NCBI GenBank assembly: GCA_020851115.1 | Contig: JADZDJ010000200.1 | Location: forward strand, 1-34,411 | Reading direction: 5' to 3' | Length of the DNA: 34,411 nucleotides | DNA from: Pirellulales bacterium | GTDB lineage: Bacteria; Planctomycetota; Planctomycetia; Pirellulales; JADZDJ01 | In this document: positions 8,705 through 17,207 of the stretch, one piece after another | Position numbering within the stretch: position 1 is the first letter of the stretch | Layout: each line of letters opens with the position of its first letter | Program-made: the position numbers and the translations under genes | Notes under the pieces: model-generated | What the model was told of the DNA's origin: nothing | Databases searched by the model: none | Seen by the model: the letters and a program-made list of their open reading frames with translations, nothing else

Positions 8705-10783
8705 CTAACCGATAAACACCTTCGGCCGCCGTTCGCGGTCGGGTTCGGCTTTGCGGATCAGTTCGCGGACCATCCAGGGGACGTTGCCTTCGCCCAGCAG
8801 TAGAAAGCTGATGCTGGCGGCCATTGGGTTTTCGTCCGACCAACCGAAGTGGACTTCGGGCGGCTTGCCGACGCTCGACAGTTCCAATGCAATGGTGGCA
8901 ATGACGTGGGCGATCGACACGCAGCGGGTCACCGAAATGATGAACTTCCCTTCGGAATCTTTGATTTCCATCAGTGGAATGTGCTGAAACTCGCTGGGAT
9001 CGCCCAGTTCAGCTTCGATAAACACGATCGGCACATCTGACGGCAATCGATGCCGGCGACGGATGATTTGCTCTTTTTCTTCCAGGTCGCGCGTGCCGGG
9101 ACGATGCGGCACGAGGACCGGAAATTCCAAGTGCTTGAGGCTGTCCCAGAGAAATTTCGATTCGTGGTTGACGTATTCAAAACCGCGGAAGCGCAATTCG
9201 GTGCTGCGACGAAGCCGGGAATAAAACGAGGAGGCGATAATCGCGAGAATAAAAAAGCTGGCGATCTTGATGCCATCGGGGCGCTCGACGATGTTCGCCA
9301 CGGTCGTATAGAGAAACACGCCCCCGATCAAGACGTAGAGGTATGGCACGCGAAACAGTCCCCACCGCTTGCTCGACCGATAAAGGTCGATCACCGTCGC
9401 CATGCAGGCGCTGGTGATCAGCACCAAGACGCCGGTGGCATAAGCGCCGCCTTGGGCCGCGACATCGGCATTGAAGGCCCATGTGACGAGCAGATTGATC
9501 GCGGTGAACAAGCAGACCAGCGGTCGCACCGCGCGTGCCCATTCGGGCGCCATGCCGTACCGCGGCAGATATTGCGGCACCAAATTCAACAGTCCGGCCA
9601 TCGCGCTAGCGCCGGCGAATGCCAGGATTGCCACGGTGGCAATGTCGTAAATGGTGCCAAAAGTTTCGCCGAACAACGGATTCACGTTCCCTGCTTCGCC
9701 ATGAGCGATGTACGCCAGCGCGCGATCGGCGGCACTTCCTTTCACGCCGTCGATCTCCAACAATTGGCGCGGCTCGATGAGCGTGGAAGTGACCAAGGCG
9801 GAGCCGAGCAAATAAACCGACATGATGATTGCCGCCGTCGCCAACAGTTTGCGAGTGTTGTGGATGCGCCCAGCGGGATGGTGCGGATCGTCGCCAGCCA
9901 CGCCACGAATCAACGGCATCACCGCGACCCCTGTTTCAAAGCCGCTGAGGCCCAGGGCAAGTTTGGGGAAAATCAGGAGTGAGACGGCGGCAATCGCTCC
10001 GAGGCCGGCCCCTTGGATGCCGAACGGGATGTGCCGAATATGCCAAGCATCGCCCCCGGCGGACACTGCCTCGAACCAAGCTTCGAGTTTGCCGGAATGC
10101 GTCAGCAGATAAACCAAGCCGCTGCCGATGACGATGGCGTTGAGCAGCAGATAGAAGCCGACGATCACGACAGCTGCGCCAATCACTTCGCGAAATCCGC
10201 GCATGAAGCACGCGCCCAGCAGGACGAGCAAAAACATCGTTAAGATCAACTGCTGCTGAGGCTCGTTGTAGGATTGCAGCCAGGGAGGCGTATGCAGCTT
10301 CCAAAACGGGTTTTCGACGACATGCACCGCGGCATCCGCGGCACTCAAGGTTTTCGTAATGACAAAATCGGTGGCCGCAAAGCCCAGCAGAATCAGCACC
10401 AGCGCTTTGCCTTTCCAGCCGTGGACCAAGTGTTCGAGCATCGCAATCGAGCCTTGACCGTGGGGCGACTGGCTGGCGACGTGTGCATAGACCGGCAACG
10501 CCCCAAAGAGCGTGATCAGCACCAGCACGACCGTGGCCATTGGCGCCAAGATGCCTGCGGCTTCATAAGCAATCGACGGCTGGTAGCCGAGCGTGCTGAA
10601 GTAATCGACCCCGGTGAGACACATGACCCAAAGCCAGAAGCTCTGGTGGCTACTATGCGTAGTTTCCGGCCGATCGATTCCAGGTGTCTTAGCTAGCAGA
10701 GGATCTGCTTCGATGGCGGCAACTGCCTGGGGAGTAGCGGTGATGGCCGGACCGTTGTTGCCGCCGTTGGCGGAAGTTTCCAT
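8705..10783 (-). CDS. APC-superfamily permease with a C-terminal soluble domain
   Basis: A 692-residue integral membrane protein. The N-terminal 45 residues are polar. Then comes FWLWVMCLTGVDYFSTLGYQ (50-69), a helix-breaking opening typical of APC-superfamily carriers, including amino-acid permeases and KUP/KimA-type potassium carriers. About twelve hydrophobic segments follow, such as ATVVLVLITLFGALPVYA, TMFLLVLLGACFM and AIILSVYLLGSAL-like stretches. About 165 C-terminal residues, after SFFILAIIASSFYSRLRR, are soluble and probably cytoplasmic; their fold is not recognised. The ATG at 10783 is preferred over a TTG 45 bases upstream. The substrate cannot be decided between amino acids and potassium. 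The amt gene next door suggests nitrogen, but the distance (about 250 bases) and the amt terminator between them argue for separate transcripts. Confidence 0.85.
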   Translation of the reverse strand: METSANGGNNGPAITATPQAVAAIEADPLLAKTPGIDRPETTHSSHQSFWLWVMCLTGVDYFSTLGYQPSIAYEAAGILAPMATVVLVLITLFGALPVYAHVASQSPHGQGSIAMLEHLVHGWKGKALVLILLGFAATDFVITKTLSAADAAVHVVENPFWKLHTPPWLQSYNEPQQQLILTMFLLVLLGACFMRGFREVIGAAVVIVGFYLLLNAIVIGSGLVYLLTHSGKLEAWFEAVSAGGDAWHIRHIPFGIQGAGLGAIAAVSLLIFPKLALGLSGFETGVAVMPLIRGVAGDDPHHPAGRIHNTRKLLATAAIIMSVYLLGSALVTSTLIEPRQLLEIDGVKGSAADRALAYIAHGEAGNVNPLFGETFGTIYDIATVAILAFAGASAMAGLLNLVPQYLPRYGMAPEWARAVRPLVCLFTAINLLVTWAFNADVAAQGGAYATGVLVLITSACMATVIDLYRSSKRWGLFRVPYLYVLIGGVFLYTTVANIVERPDGIKIASFFILAIIASSFYSRLRRSTELRFRGFEYVNHESKFLWDSLKHLEFPVLVPHRPGTRDLEEKEQIIRRRHRLPSDVPIVFIEAELGDPSEFQHIPLMEIKDSEGKFIISVTRCVSIAHVIATIALELSSVGKPPEVHFGWSDENPMAASISFLLLGEGNVPWMVRELIRKAEPDRERRPKVFIG

Positions 10784-10934
10784 AGAATCGACCGGCAATT
10801 CTTGTCGCCGCCAGCTTCTAGACTTCAAGAGAGCAAGGCCGCAATTGTAGCACTAACTCGGCGGGTCGTGCAGCGGATCGACTTGCCGCGAGCAATGGAA
10901 GCAGCGCAAACTGAGACTGCATCGGTAGTTATGC

Positions 10935-10968
10935 AAAAATCCCCTGGAAAGCTGGGCCTTCCAGGGGA
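10935..10968 (-). terminator. Intrinsic terminator of amt
   Basis: On the minus strand a perfect 10-bp stem (TCCCCTGGAA with TTCCAGGGGA, 10940-10949 and 10959-10968) encloses a 9-base loop and is followed directly by TTTTT. It starts about 65 bases after the amt stop codon. It would also insulate the permease gene downstream. Confidence 0.85.
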
Positions 10969-11032
10969 TGATTCGGTGTCGAGTCTTGTCGCGGCTTGTC
11001 CGACCAGTAGCCGCCAAGCCATGGATGCCAGC

Positions 11033-12469
11033 TTAAACGAAGATATAGCCTTCTTCGCCGTGCTGGCTGAGATCGAGGCCTTGGATTTCGTCTTCCTGGC
11101 CGACTCGCAGCCCCATGGTGGCGTCGAGCACTCTCAATATGATGAACGTAGCAACGATCGCTAAGGCCCAAGTGCATGCTGCGGCCACCACTTGACCGGT
11201 GATAATCTTGCCCCCTTCGATCAAGCCGAGAGGTTCCCCGCCTGCCATATTGCTGACCGCGCGCGTGGCGAACACGCCCGTCAAGATCGCCCCCAAGGTG
11301 CCGCCCACGCCGTGAACGCCAAACGCATCGAGCGAATCATCGTAGCCAAATTTCGACTTGACGACGGTGCATGCCAAATAGCACACCACGCCGGCGGCCA
11401 CACCCATGGCCAATGCCGACATTGGACCGACATAGCCGGATGCCGGGGTGATGCAAACCAGGCCAGCCACTGCGCCGGATGCCGCGCCCAGCGCACTGGG
11501 CTTGCCGCGGATCATCCATTCCATGATTGCCCAAGCCAACGCGCCGGCTGCCGCCGATAAATGGGTGGCGGCAAAGGCGCTGGAAGCGATGCCGTCGCAA
11601 GCCAATTCGCTGCCGGCATTGAAGCCAAACCAACCGACCCACAACATGCCAGCGCCTAGGATTGTGTAAGTCAGGTTGTGCGGCGGCATTGGTTCTTTGT
11701 GGAAACCCAATCGCTTGCCGATCAGCAGAGCGCAGACGAGCGCCGATACGCCCGAACTGATATGTACGACCGTGCCGCCAGCAAAGTCGAGCGCACCGCC
11801 AGCAATGGCCCATTCTTTTCCGAACGCCAGTTTTCCGCCGTCCCAAACCCAATGGCACAGTGGGCAATAAACGAGCGTGCCCCAGAGGATCATAAACACG
11901 ACCATCGTGCTGAACTTCATCCGCTCAGCGAAGGCCCCACAAATCAATGCAGGTGTAATGATGAAAAACATTCCTTGGAACAACATGTGAGTTAGTCTAG
12001 GTATTTTGCCTTCCATGGGCGTGACTCCCGCTTTTGCCGAATCGTCCCAGGCCAGTTCAACGCCTTTCATGAACACGAATTCGTCGTTGCCGATCCACTG
12101 CGCTTTGGGATCTTCGTTCGACGGATTGCCGCCAAACGCCAGCGAGTAGCCGTATAAGACCCAAATGACGGTCATCAGAGCCATCAAAAACAAGCACTGC
12201 ATCATGACGCCCAGCACGTTTTTCTTGCGCACGAGACCGCCGTAGAACATGGCCAGCCCCGGCACGGTCATAAACAGCACCAGCGCGGCGGACGTGAGCA
12301 TCCAGGCGTTGTGCCCGGCTGTTTTTGCTTCGTCAAGCCCAGTGGCGAGCGTCGTCAATTTCTGTTCGGGCGTCGGCACTGAGGAATCTTGTGCGTTCGC
12401 CACACTCGACCAGAAAAGCGCACCGCCCAGCGCAAGCGCGCCCACCATCACAACCCGCCTGAGAGACAT
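11033..12469 (-). CDS. amt: Ammonium transporter (Amt/MEP/Rh family)
   Basis: A 478-residue ammonium channel. A signal peptide (VVMVGALALGGALFWSSVANA, cleavage after ANA at about residue 26) precedes a polar linker and the eleven-helix Amt core, beginning AWMLTSAALVLFMTVPGLAM. The conserved pore histidines lie in GGTVVHISSGVSALVCALL and in FGVHGVGGTLGAILTGVFA, and the Amt motif CDGIA-type and GFNAGSEL segments are present. It should conduct ammonia or ammonium across the inner membrane as a trimer. The start is fixed by GAGGAG seven bases before the ATG; the frame extends a few codons upstream to a TTG without ribosome-site support. No glnK/glnB regulator gene accompanies it, unlike in many bacteria. 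A strong terminator follows. Confidence 0.97.
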   Translation of the reverse strand: MSLRRVVMVGALALGGALFWSSVANAQDSSVPTPEQKLTTLATGLDEAKTAGHNAWMLTSAALVLFMTVPGLAMFYGGLVRKKNVLGVMMQCLFLMALMTVIWVLYGYSLAFGGNPSNEDPKAQWIGNDEFVFMKGVELAWDDSAKAGVTPMEGKIPRLTHMLFQGMFFIITPALICGAFAERMKFSTMVVFMILWGTLVYCPLCHWVWDGGKLAFGKEWAIAGGALDFAGGTVVHISSGVSALVCALLIGKRLGFHKEPMPPHNLTYTILGAGMLWVGWFGFNAGSELACDGIASSAFAATHLSAAAGALAWAIMEWMIRGKPSALGAASGAVAGLVCITPASGYVGPMSALAMGVAAGVVCYLACTVVKSKFGYDDSLDAFGVHGVGGTLGAILTGVFATRAVSNMAGGEPLGLIEGGKIITGQVVAAACTWALAIVATFIILRVLDATMGLRVGQEDEIQGLDLSQHGEEGYIFV

Positions 12470-12893
12470 AACGTTACTCCTCAACGTAAGGAAGCACTGA
12501 ATAGGAAAGGATCCACAATATTCTTGAAGAGACTCGATTTCGATATTTCGCCGCGGCGTATCAAAGCAATCACCATGCCGCCAACGCCAGCGTCGCTCAA
12601 TTAAACCGATTCACGGCGGTAGGAGTTTGTTGTAACTCGTTTCTAAGAAAGCAGTTCCGAAGGATTCACCCATTGCGCGTTCTTCCTGAAATGGCTCGGC
12701 GAGCGATGCTGGTCCACCGTTTGCGCCGAGAATTTAAGTGAGGATTGCCCAAAAAAGTGGCAAGCAGAAGCGTCGGGGTTGTGGTTCGTTAGCGTTCCTC
12801 CTCCAAGGCATGGTTTCATGGATTTTTCGAATCATCGAACTTTTTCAATGACATCGAACAACGATTTCGTCTCGATCACCGAACCCTGACATC
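12470..12893. other. Intergenic region upstream of amt and downstream of livF
   Basis: This 424-base gap must hold the amt promoter on the minus strand. I looked for sigma-54 elements (TGGCAC then TTGCA) and sigma-70-like boxes and found no convincing match. Near its low-coordinate end ATCGAAC occurs twice about 20 bases apart (around 12834 and 12854). No coding frame is credible. Confidence 0.5.
12477..12482 (-). promoter_or_regulatory. Shine-Dalgarno site deciding the amt start
   Basis: GAGGAG on the minus strand lies 7 bases before the ATG at 12469. It is one of the few strong ribosome sites in the window and selects this ATG over the upstream TTG. Confidence 0.8.
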
Positions 12894-13607
12894 TCACTCG
12901 CCGAGGTATGCATCCTTCACTCGTTGATCGTTCAATAGTTCCGCCGCGGGGCCGCTCATCGTGATGACGCCGGTTTCCATCACATAGCCGCGGTGGGCGA
13001 GCTTGAGGGCCATGCGGGCGTTTTGCTCGACGAGCAGCACCGACATGCCTTCTTGGTTTAGTTCTCGAACGACTTCGAAGATTTTCGCGACGATCAGCGG
13101 TGCCAAGCCGAGCGAAGGTTCGTCGAGCAGCAGCAGCTTGGGGCGAGACATGAGTGCGCGGGCGACCGCCAACATTTGCTGTTCGCCACCGGAAAGCGTG
13201 CCGCCGGCTTGTTTGGATCGCTGCTGCAATCTGGGAAACAGCGCATAGGCGTGTTCCAAGTCGCGCTGAATGTTGGCATAGTCTTTTCGCGTGATCGCGC
13301 CGAGTTGCAAATTTTCCAGTACCGATAGGCGGGGAAAGATTTTTCGCCCCTCTGGCGATTGAGATAGCCCAAGCCGTACGATCTCGTGCGCCGCAGTACC
13401 ATGAATGTCTCGCCCATTAAAGGTAATACGGCCACTGCGCAAACGGTTACAGCCGGAGACACACATCAGCGTGGTCGTCTTGCCGGCTCCATTGGCGCCG
13501 ATGATGGTGACGATCTCGCCGGTGCGGACTTCCAGCGAAACGCCCTTGAGGACTTCGATGGCGCCGTAACCAGCAAAAGCGCTTTGAATGGAAAGCAAGG
13601 GGGGCAT
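12894..13607 (-). CDS. livF: Branched-chain amino acid-type ABC transporter ATPase LivF
   Basis: A 237-residue ATPase of the LivF type, normally one of two different ATPases driving a HAAT-family importer. Walker A is GANGAGKTTTL, the LivF-specific LSQSPEGRKIFPRLSVLENL region contains the Q-loop, the signature is LSGGEQQMLAVARALM, Walker B is KLLLLDEPSLGLAP, and the switch His position is in the VLLVEQNARMAL form typical of LivF. The ATG at 13607 is chosen over a TTG five codons upstream. It lies 214 bases downstream of the livG-type gene in the same direction. No livH, livM or livK gene is adjacent, so the permease partners must be encoded elsewhere or the pair works with something else. Substrate assignment is by family only. 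Confidence 0.93.
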   Translation of the reverse strand: MPPLLSIQSAFAGYGAIEVLKGVSLEVRTGEIVTIIGANGAGKTTTLMCVSGCNRLRSGRITFNGRDIHGTAAHEIVRLGLSQSPEGRKIFPRLSVLENLQLGAITRKDYANIQRDLEHAYALFPRLQQRSKQAGGTLSGGEQQMLAVARALMSRPKLLLLDEPSLGLAPLIVAKIFEVVRELNQEGMSVLLVEQNARMALKLAHRGYVMETGVITMSGPAAELLNDQRVKDAYLGE

Positions 13608-13640
13608 AAGAAAAAGATTCAACCGCAGCGATGTGGAGTG

Positions 13641-13776
13641 GAGATTGACGAATGACTAGATTTCGAATGACGATCGAACGTTCCATAGAAAACTCCCAAG
13701 GACGAACATCGCCCCACAACCTGAATTGAATCATTCGTGCCAGGCGATTCATTCGTCATTGGTCATTCACCACTCG
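13641..13776. repeat. Degenerate GACGAATGAC / ATTCGTCATT repeats between livG and livF
   Basis: GACGAATGAC (13647-13656) and CGAATGACGAT (from 13664) face the opposite-strand version ATTCGTCATTGGTCATTC (13751-13768). Such NTTCGTCATT-type tracts seem scattered between genes in related genomes. A related ATTCATC/GTTCATT tract lies before trpC. Origin and function are unknown. Confidence 0.4.
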
Positions 13777-13821
13777 ATGTTTGTCATGCCTTGCATTGCA
13801 TCTGGAGTGCCTCCGCGATTA

Positions 13822-15141
13822 CTATTCGCTCTCCTTCCCAAGGTATGCTTCGATCACTTTCGGATTGGCGCGGACTTCCTGCGGCGTGCCTTCGGCGATT
13901 TTCTTGCCGTAGTCGAGCACGCTGATGCGATCGGAAATGCCCATCACAACGTTCATGTGGTGTTCGATCAGCAGTACCGTGACGCCCGACTCACGGATGC
14001 GGCGGATCAGGGCGATCAGCTCGCCAGTCTCCGTCGGATTCATTCCTGCGGCTGGTTCGTCCAAAAGCAACAATTTCGGTTGCGTTGCCAGCGCGCGGGC
14101 GATCTCAAGCCGCCGCTGATCGCCATAGGCCAACGAACCAGCCAGCGAATTGGCTTTGGATTCTAGCCCGACGAACTGAAGTGATTCAATTGCCAATTGC
14201 CGCATCTGCCGCATTTCGCGCTTTAGTCCGGGCGTTCGCAGCATCATCCGCAGCACATTGCGGCTCTGCCGACGGTCGAGCCCGATCAACACGTTTTCCA
14301 GCACCGTCATGTCGGCGAACAGGCGAATATTTTGAAATGTGCGTGCGATGCCGGCTAGTGAAATGATGTCGGGTGTCCGTCGGGCGCGGTTCCAGACGAC
14401 GACGGTTCCCGCCGCGCCCAAAGCGAAGCCGGAGAAGAGCGCGATCCAGGCCGTTCGCTGCTGTGCAGCCTGATCTGAGCGGACCTTTTTCAGATCGTCG
14501 ACCACGCGCAGCGCCGTCGATTCGTTGCCGTACCGTGCCAGCGTTTGTTGGCCGTCGGCCGAGAGAATCGCCCAGCGATGATCGCGCTCGACGGGAACGA
14601 TTTCGTCGCCCGAATCGATCAATTCCCGTACGCGATTGCGCAGTTGTTCGGCCTCTTCGCGAGTCGATTTGTTGCCTTGGACATCCAACACCGGTTGACC
14701 ATCGCGCGTCGTGACCGCCCAACGGCTTCGCGATTTCTCGACGGCCAACGTGCCGGCCAGATACGACCAGAAGTCGTCCCACGCGCCGGCGACGCTGAAT
14801 TCTTTGTTCGCAAAACTGTAATTGCGAATGATCGTGGCACGCCACAATTGATCGACGTTGACGCACAGCGCCACTGCCGCGACGGCCGTAAGAACGCCCA
14901 CCAGCGAGGCCAGCAAGATTGATCGCCACGTCACGGGGCGGCGCAGTTCGTGGCCGTCGAAGTAGATTCGACCTGCCGTTGGTTCATAGATGCCGGTGAT
15001 CGCATTGAACACCGTCGTCTTGCCCGCGCCGTTGGGGCCGATGATCGAAAACACTTGCCCGCGCTCGACGCACAGATCGACTCCGTCGACCGCCGTCAGG
15101 CCGCCGAACCGCATGGTCAACTTTTGGATGTCGAGGAGCAT
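13822..15141 (-). CDS. livG: LivG-type ABC ATPase split by a membrane-spanning extracytoplasmic insertion
   Basis: A 439-residue protein with all LivG ATPase parts. The N-terminus is MLLDIQKLTMRFGGLTAVDG. Walker A is GPNGAGKTT (35-43), the Q-loop is IARTFQNIRLF (Q270), the signature region is LAYGDQRRLEIARALA, Walker B is KLLLLDEPAAGMNP, and the switch is VLLIEHHMNVVM. Ordinary LivG is about 255 residues. The extra 187 residues (69-255) lie between the first strands and the Q-loop, replacing a short loop. They hold one hydrophobic helix (SILLASLVGVLTAVAAVALCV, 74-94), about 135 polar residues, and a second helix (TAWIALFSGFALGAAGTVVVW, 230-250). The polar part contains a duplicated module. 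The ATG at 15141 gives the family N-terminus; an in-frame ATG at 15171 and a TTG at 15216 also exist. It is upstream of livF and divergent from purH. No permease gene is adjacent. Confidence 0.92.
   Translation of the reverse strand: MLLDIQKLTMRFGGLTAVDGVDLCVERGQVFSIIGPNGAGKTTVFNAITGIYEPTAGRIYFDGHELRRPVTWRSILLASLVGVLTAVAAVALCVNVDQLWRATIIRNYSFANKEFSVAGAWDDFWSYLAGTLAVEKSRSRWAVTTRDGQPVLDVQGNKSTREEAEQLRNRVRELIDSGDEIVPVERDHRWAILSADGQQTLARYGNESTALRVVDDLKKVRSDQAAQQRTAWIALFSGFALGAAGTVVVWNRARRTPDIISLAGIARTFQNIRLFADMTVLENVLIGLDRRQSRNVLRMMLRTPGLKREMRQMRQLAIESLQFVGLESKANSLAGSLAYGDQRRLEIARALATQPKLLLLDEPAAGMNPTETGELIALIRRIRESGVTVLLIEHHMNVVMGISDRISVLDYGKKIAEGTPQEVRANPKVIEAYLGKESE
14377..14937 (-). other. 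Insertion within the LivG ATPase domain: TM helix, duplicated extracytoplasmic module, TM helix
   Basis: This is the coding segment for residues 69-255. Two units share the spacing RWA-x4-DGQ-x2-L-x3-GN-x-ST: unit 1 starts at R140 and unit 2 at R189, with the same residue at 11 of the 21 positions. Each is followed by a charged helix (REEAEQLRNRV and ALRVVDDLKKV). Two hydrophobic helices at the edges would place the units outside the cytoplasm, while both halves of the ATPase stay inside. Confidence 0.8.
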
Positions 15142-15619
15142 GGAAAGTGGATACTTCTTCAATCCGTGCATGGGGATTGGCCATTTGCGCCGCGGCACTA
15201 GGCGAGAAAACCGCAAGATTGCGAGGGAAACTGAGCATACGACGAAAATAGGCCGCAGGCAATCGACGCTTGAAGAATAAGCTGGTCAAGACGCGGATGG
15301 GCCGCGAGTGTGCCGACATCGCGACGTTCAATTTGGGCGAACCGCATGTTTCACTGAAGGGCCTGGCGGGAAGGACGACCCGGCGGGCCAGCAAGAGCGG
15401 CGGTCGATGCGAATTGTCAGTGTTTTCTCGTCTCCCCTACTTACGCGGCGGGCTTTTCCACATTCGTCGCTAACGCGGCGGGCGTGCATCTGCTGTAGGG
15501 CGAAGTCACCATCGGCTTCGGTCGATCGACCTGCCAGGTTCTTGAGAAGTGAAGTTTCTGGTATTCTGGTGGACGTTGATCCGTTACGGAAAATCCTCGA
15601 TCTCCAGACGCTTTGTTTC
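15142..15619. other. Divergent intergenic region between livG and purH
   Basis: This 478-base gap must hold promoters for livG (-) and purH (+). The frame of PurH stays open for about 100 codons upstream, but the encoded sequence is rich in Arg/Cys/Ser and unrelated to PurH, so I treat it as non-coding. A pair of GCGGCGGGC repeats lies inside (separate entry). No clear promoter boxes were picked out. Confidence 0.5.
15439..15483. repeat. Tandem pair of CTWACGCGGCGGGC repeats
   Basis: ACTTACGCGGCGGGC (15439-15453) and GCTAACGCGGCGGGC (15469-15483) are two near-identical 15-base units with a 30-base period. I recall this sort of motif as a dispersed intergenic repeat in Pirellulales; a genome search would be needed to show it. 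Confidence 0.45.
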
Positions 15620-17188
15620 ATGCTTCCGATTCGCATTCACCGCGCGCTTCTTAGTGTCAGCGATAAACGTGGACTAGTCGATTTTGCCCGCGCGCTGGCT
15701 GCCGCCGACGTCGAACTATTTGCCTCGGGCGGCACGAAAAGGCACCTTGAACTCGCAGGCCTCGCCGTGCAGGAAGTTTCCGACTATACCGGCTTTCCCG
15801 AAATGATGGATGGGCGGCTGAAGACGCTACACCCCAAGGTCCACGGCGGGATTCTCTGTCGCCACGATCGCCCGGATGACATGGCAGCGATGCGCGCGCA
15901 GGGCATCGTGCCCTTCGAGTTGGTCGTCGTCAACCTGTATCCCTTTGAGGAGACCATCGCCAAGGCCGAAGTGACCGATGACGAAGCGATCGAACAGATC
16001 GACATCGGCGGGCCAACGCTGCTGCGCGGAGCGGCAAAGAATCATCGATTTGCGACGCTGGCAACTTCGCCGGAGCAATATTCCGCGATCGTCGAACAAC
16101 TCCAAGCGCACGGCGGCACGACGCTTGAACTGCGCCGGCGATTGGCCAGCGAGGCGTTTGAGATTGTGGCCAGGTACGATCGCGCCATTGCCAATTATTT
16201 TTCCCGCGAGGGGGTCGTTGAGCCGCTTGCGGAGCAGATCTCGCTCAATCTGCATCGCCGTGAAGTGTTGCGGTACGGCGAAAACCCGCACCAGCAGGCG
16301 GCGCTGTATGCGCTGCCATCGTCGGCTGGAGCGAATTTGGTTTCCGCCCGCAAGCTGCACGGTAAAGAATTGTCGTACAACAATTTACTCGATTTGGACG
16401 CCGCCTTGGCGATCGCTCGCTGGCTGCCGACGACCGCGGCGGTCGTCATCAAGCACAATAATCCGTGCGGGGCCGCTTGCGACGGTCCACTTGATGTAGC
16501 CATGCGGAAAGCACTGGAAGGGGATCCGGCGAGCGCGTTTGGCGGCATCGTGGGCGTGAATCGTCCGCTCGACCGTGCGACGGCCGAGGTTTTGGCAGGC
16601 CCAAATCAATTCATCGAAGCGATTGTCGCCCCGCAGTTTGACGCAGCTGCTATCGAGGTATTGACGACGAAGCCGAAATGGAGGGCTAATGTGCGGCTGT
16701 TGGAGGTCGGCGCGCTGGACGCGCCGGCGGATGCCTGGCAATTTCGGCCAATCGAGGGTGGATTCTTGCTACAAACAGCCGACGCGACGGCCGATCCGGA
16801 AGACCCGTGGCGGATTGTGACGAAAACCAAGCCATCGGACGAGCAACTAGCCGAACTGCGGTTCGCTTGGGCGATCGTGCGGCACGTGAAATCGAACGCG
16901 ATTGTACTGTCGAAGCATCGAATGCTGGTCGGCGTCGGCGCCGGGCAGATGAGCCGCGTCGATTCGACCGAAATCGCCATTCGCAAAGCCGGCCCTCGAA
17001 CTCACGGCGCAGTCATGGCGTCCGATGCATTCTTCCCGTTCGGCGATTCGATCAAACTCGCGGCCGCGGCAGGAATCGCTGCCGTCATTCAGCCGGGAGG
17101 CAGCAAACGCGACGATGAATCGATCGCCGCCTGCGACGAAAAGGGCATCGCGATGGTATTCACCGGGCGACGGCATTTTAAGCACTGA
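15620..17188 (+). CDS. purH: Bifunctional AICAR transformylase / IMP cyclohydrolase PurH
   Basis: A 522-residue enzyme for the last two steps of IMP synthesis: formylation of AICAR by 10-formyl-THF, then ring closure. The N-terminal IMP cyclohydrolase (MGS-like) domain runs from ALLSVSDKRGLVDFARAL through FPEMMDGRLKTLHPKVHGG and IDIGGPTLLRGAAKN. The transformylase domain has LRYGENPHQQAALY, the active-site KHNNPCG with K278-H279, FGGIVGVNRPLD, GVGAGQMSRVDS and the closing AFFPFGDSIKLAAAAGIAA. The ATG at 15620 gives the family N-terminus. trpC follows after about 100 bases in the same direction. The two pathways share no step beyond PRPP use, so co-transcription would be loose. Confidence 0.98.
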   Translation: MLPIRIHRALLSVSDKRGLVDFARALAAADVELFASGGTKRHLELAGLAVQEVSDYTGFPEMMDGRLKTLHPKVHGGILCRHDRPDDMAAMRAQGIVPFELVVVNLYPFEETIAKAEVTDDEAIEQIDIGGPTLLRGAAKNHRFATLATSPEQYSAIVEQLQAHGGTTLELRRRLASEAFEIVARYDRAIANYFSREGVVEPLAEQISLNLHRREVLRYGENPHQQAALYALPSSAGANLVSARKLHGKELSYNNLLDLDAALAIARWLPTTAAVVIKHNNPCGAACDGPLDVAMRKALEGDPASAFGGIVGVNRPLDRATAEVLAGPNQFIEAIVAPQFDAAAIEVLTTKPKWRANVRLLEVGALDAPADAWQFRPIEGGFLLQTADATADPEDPWRIVTKTKPSDEQLAELRFAWAIVRHVKSNAIVLSKHRMLVGVGAGQMSRVDSTEIAIRKAGPRTHGAVMASDAFFPFGDSIKLAAAAGIAAVIQPGGSKRDDESIAACDEKGIAMVFTGRRHFKH

Positions 17189-17207
17189 TTGAGCGACAGC
17201 GATGCGC

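Noticed and set aside
12600-12760. Sigma-54 promoter for amt
   Set aside because: TGGC and TTGC words occur but not with the required GG-N10-GC spacing.
15308-15619. N-terminal extension of PurH
   Set aside because: The added 104 residues are Arg/Cys/Ser-rich, contain the translated repeats, and PurH homologues begin at the MLPIRIHRALLSVSD position.
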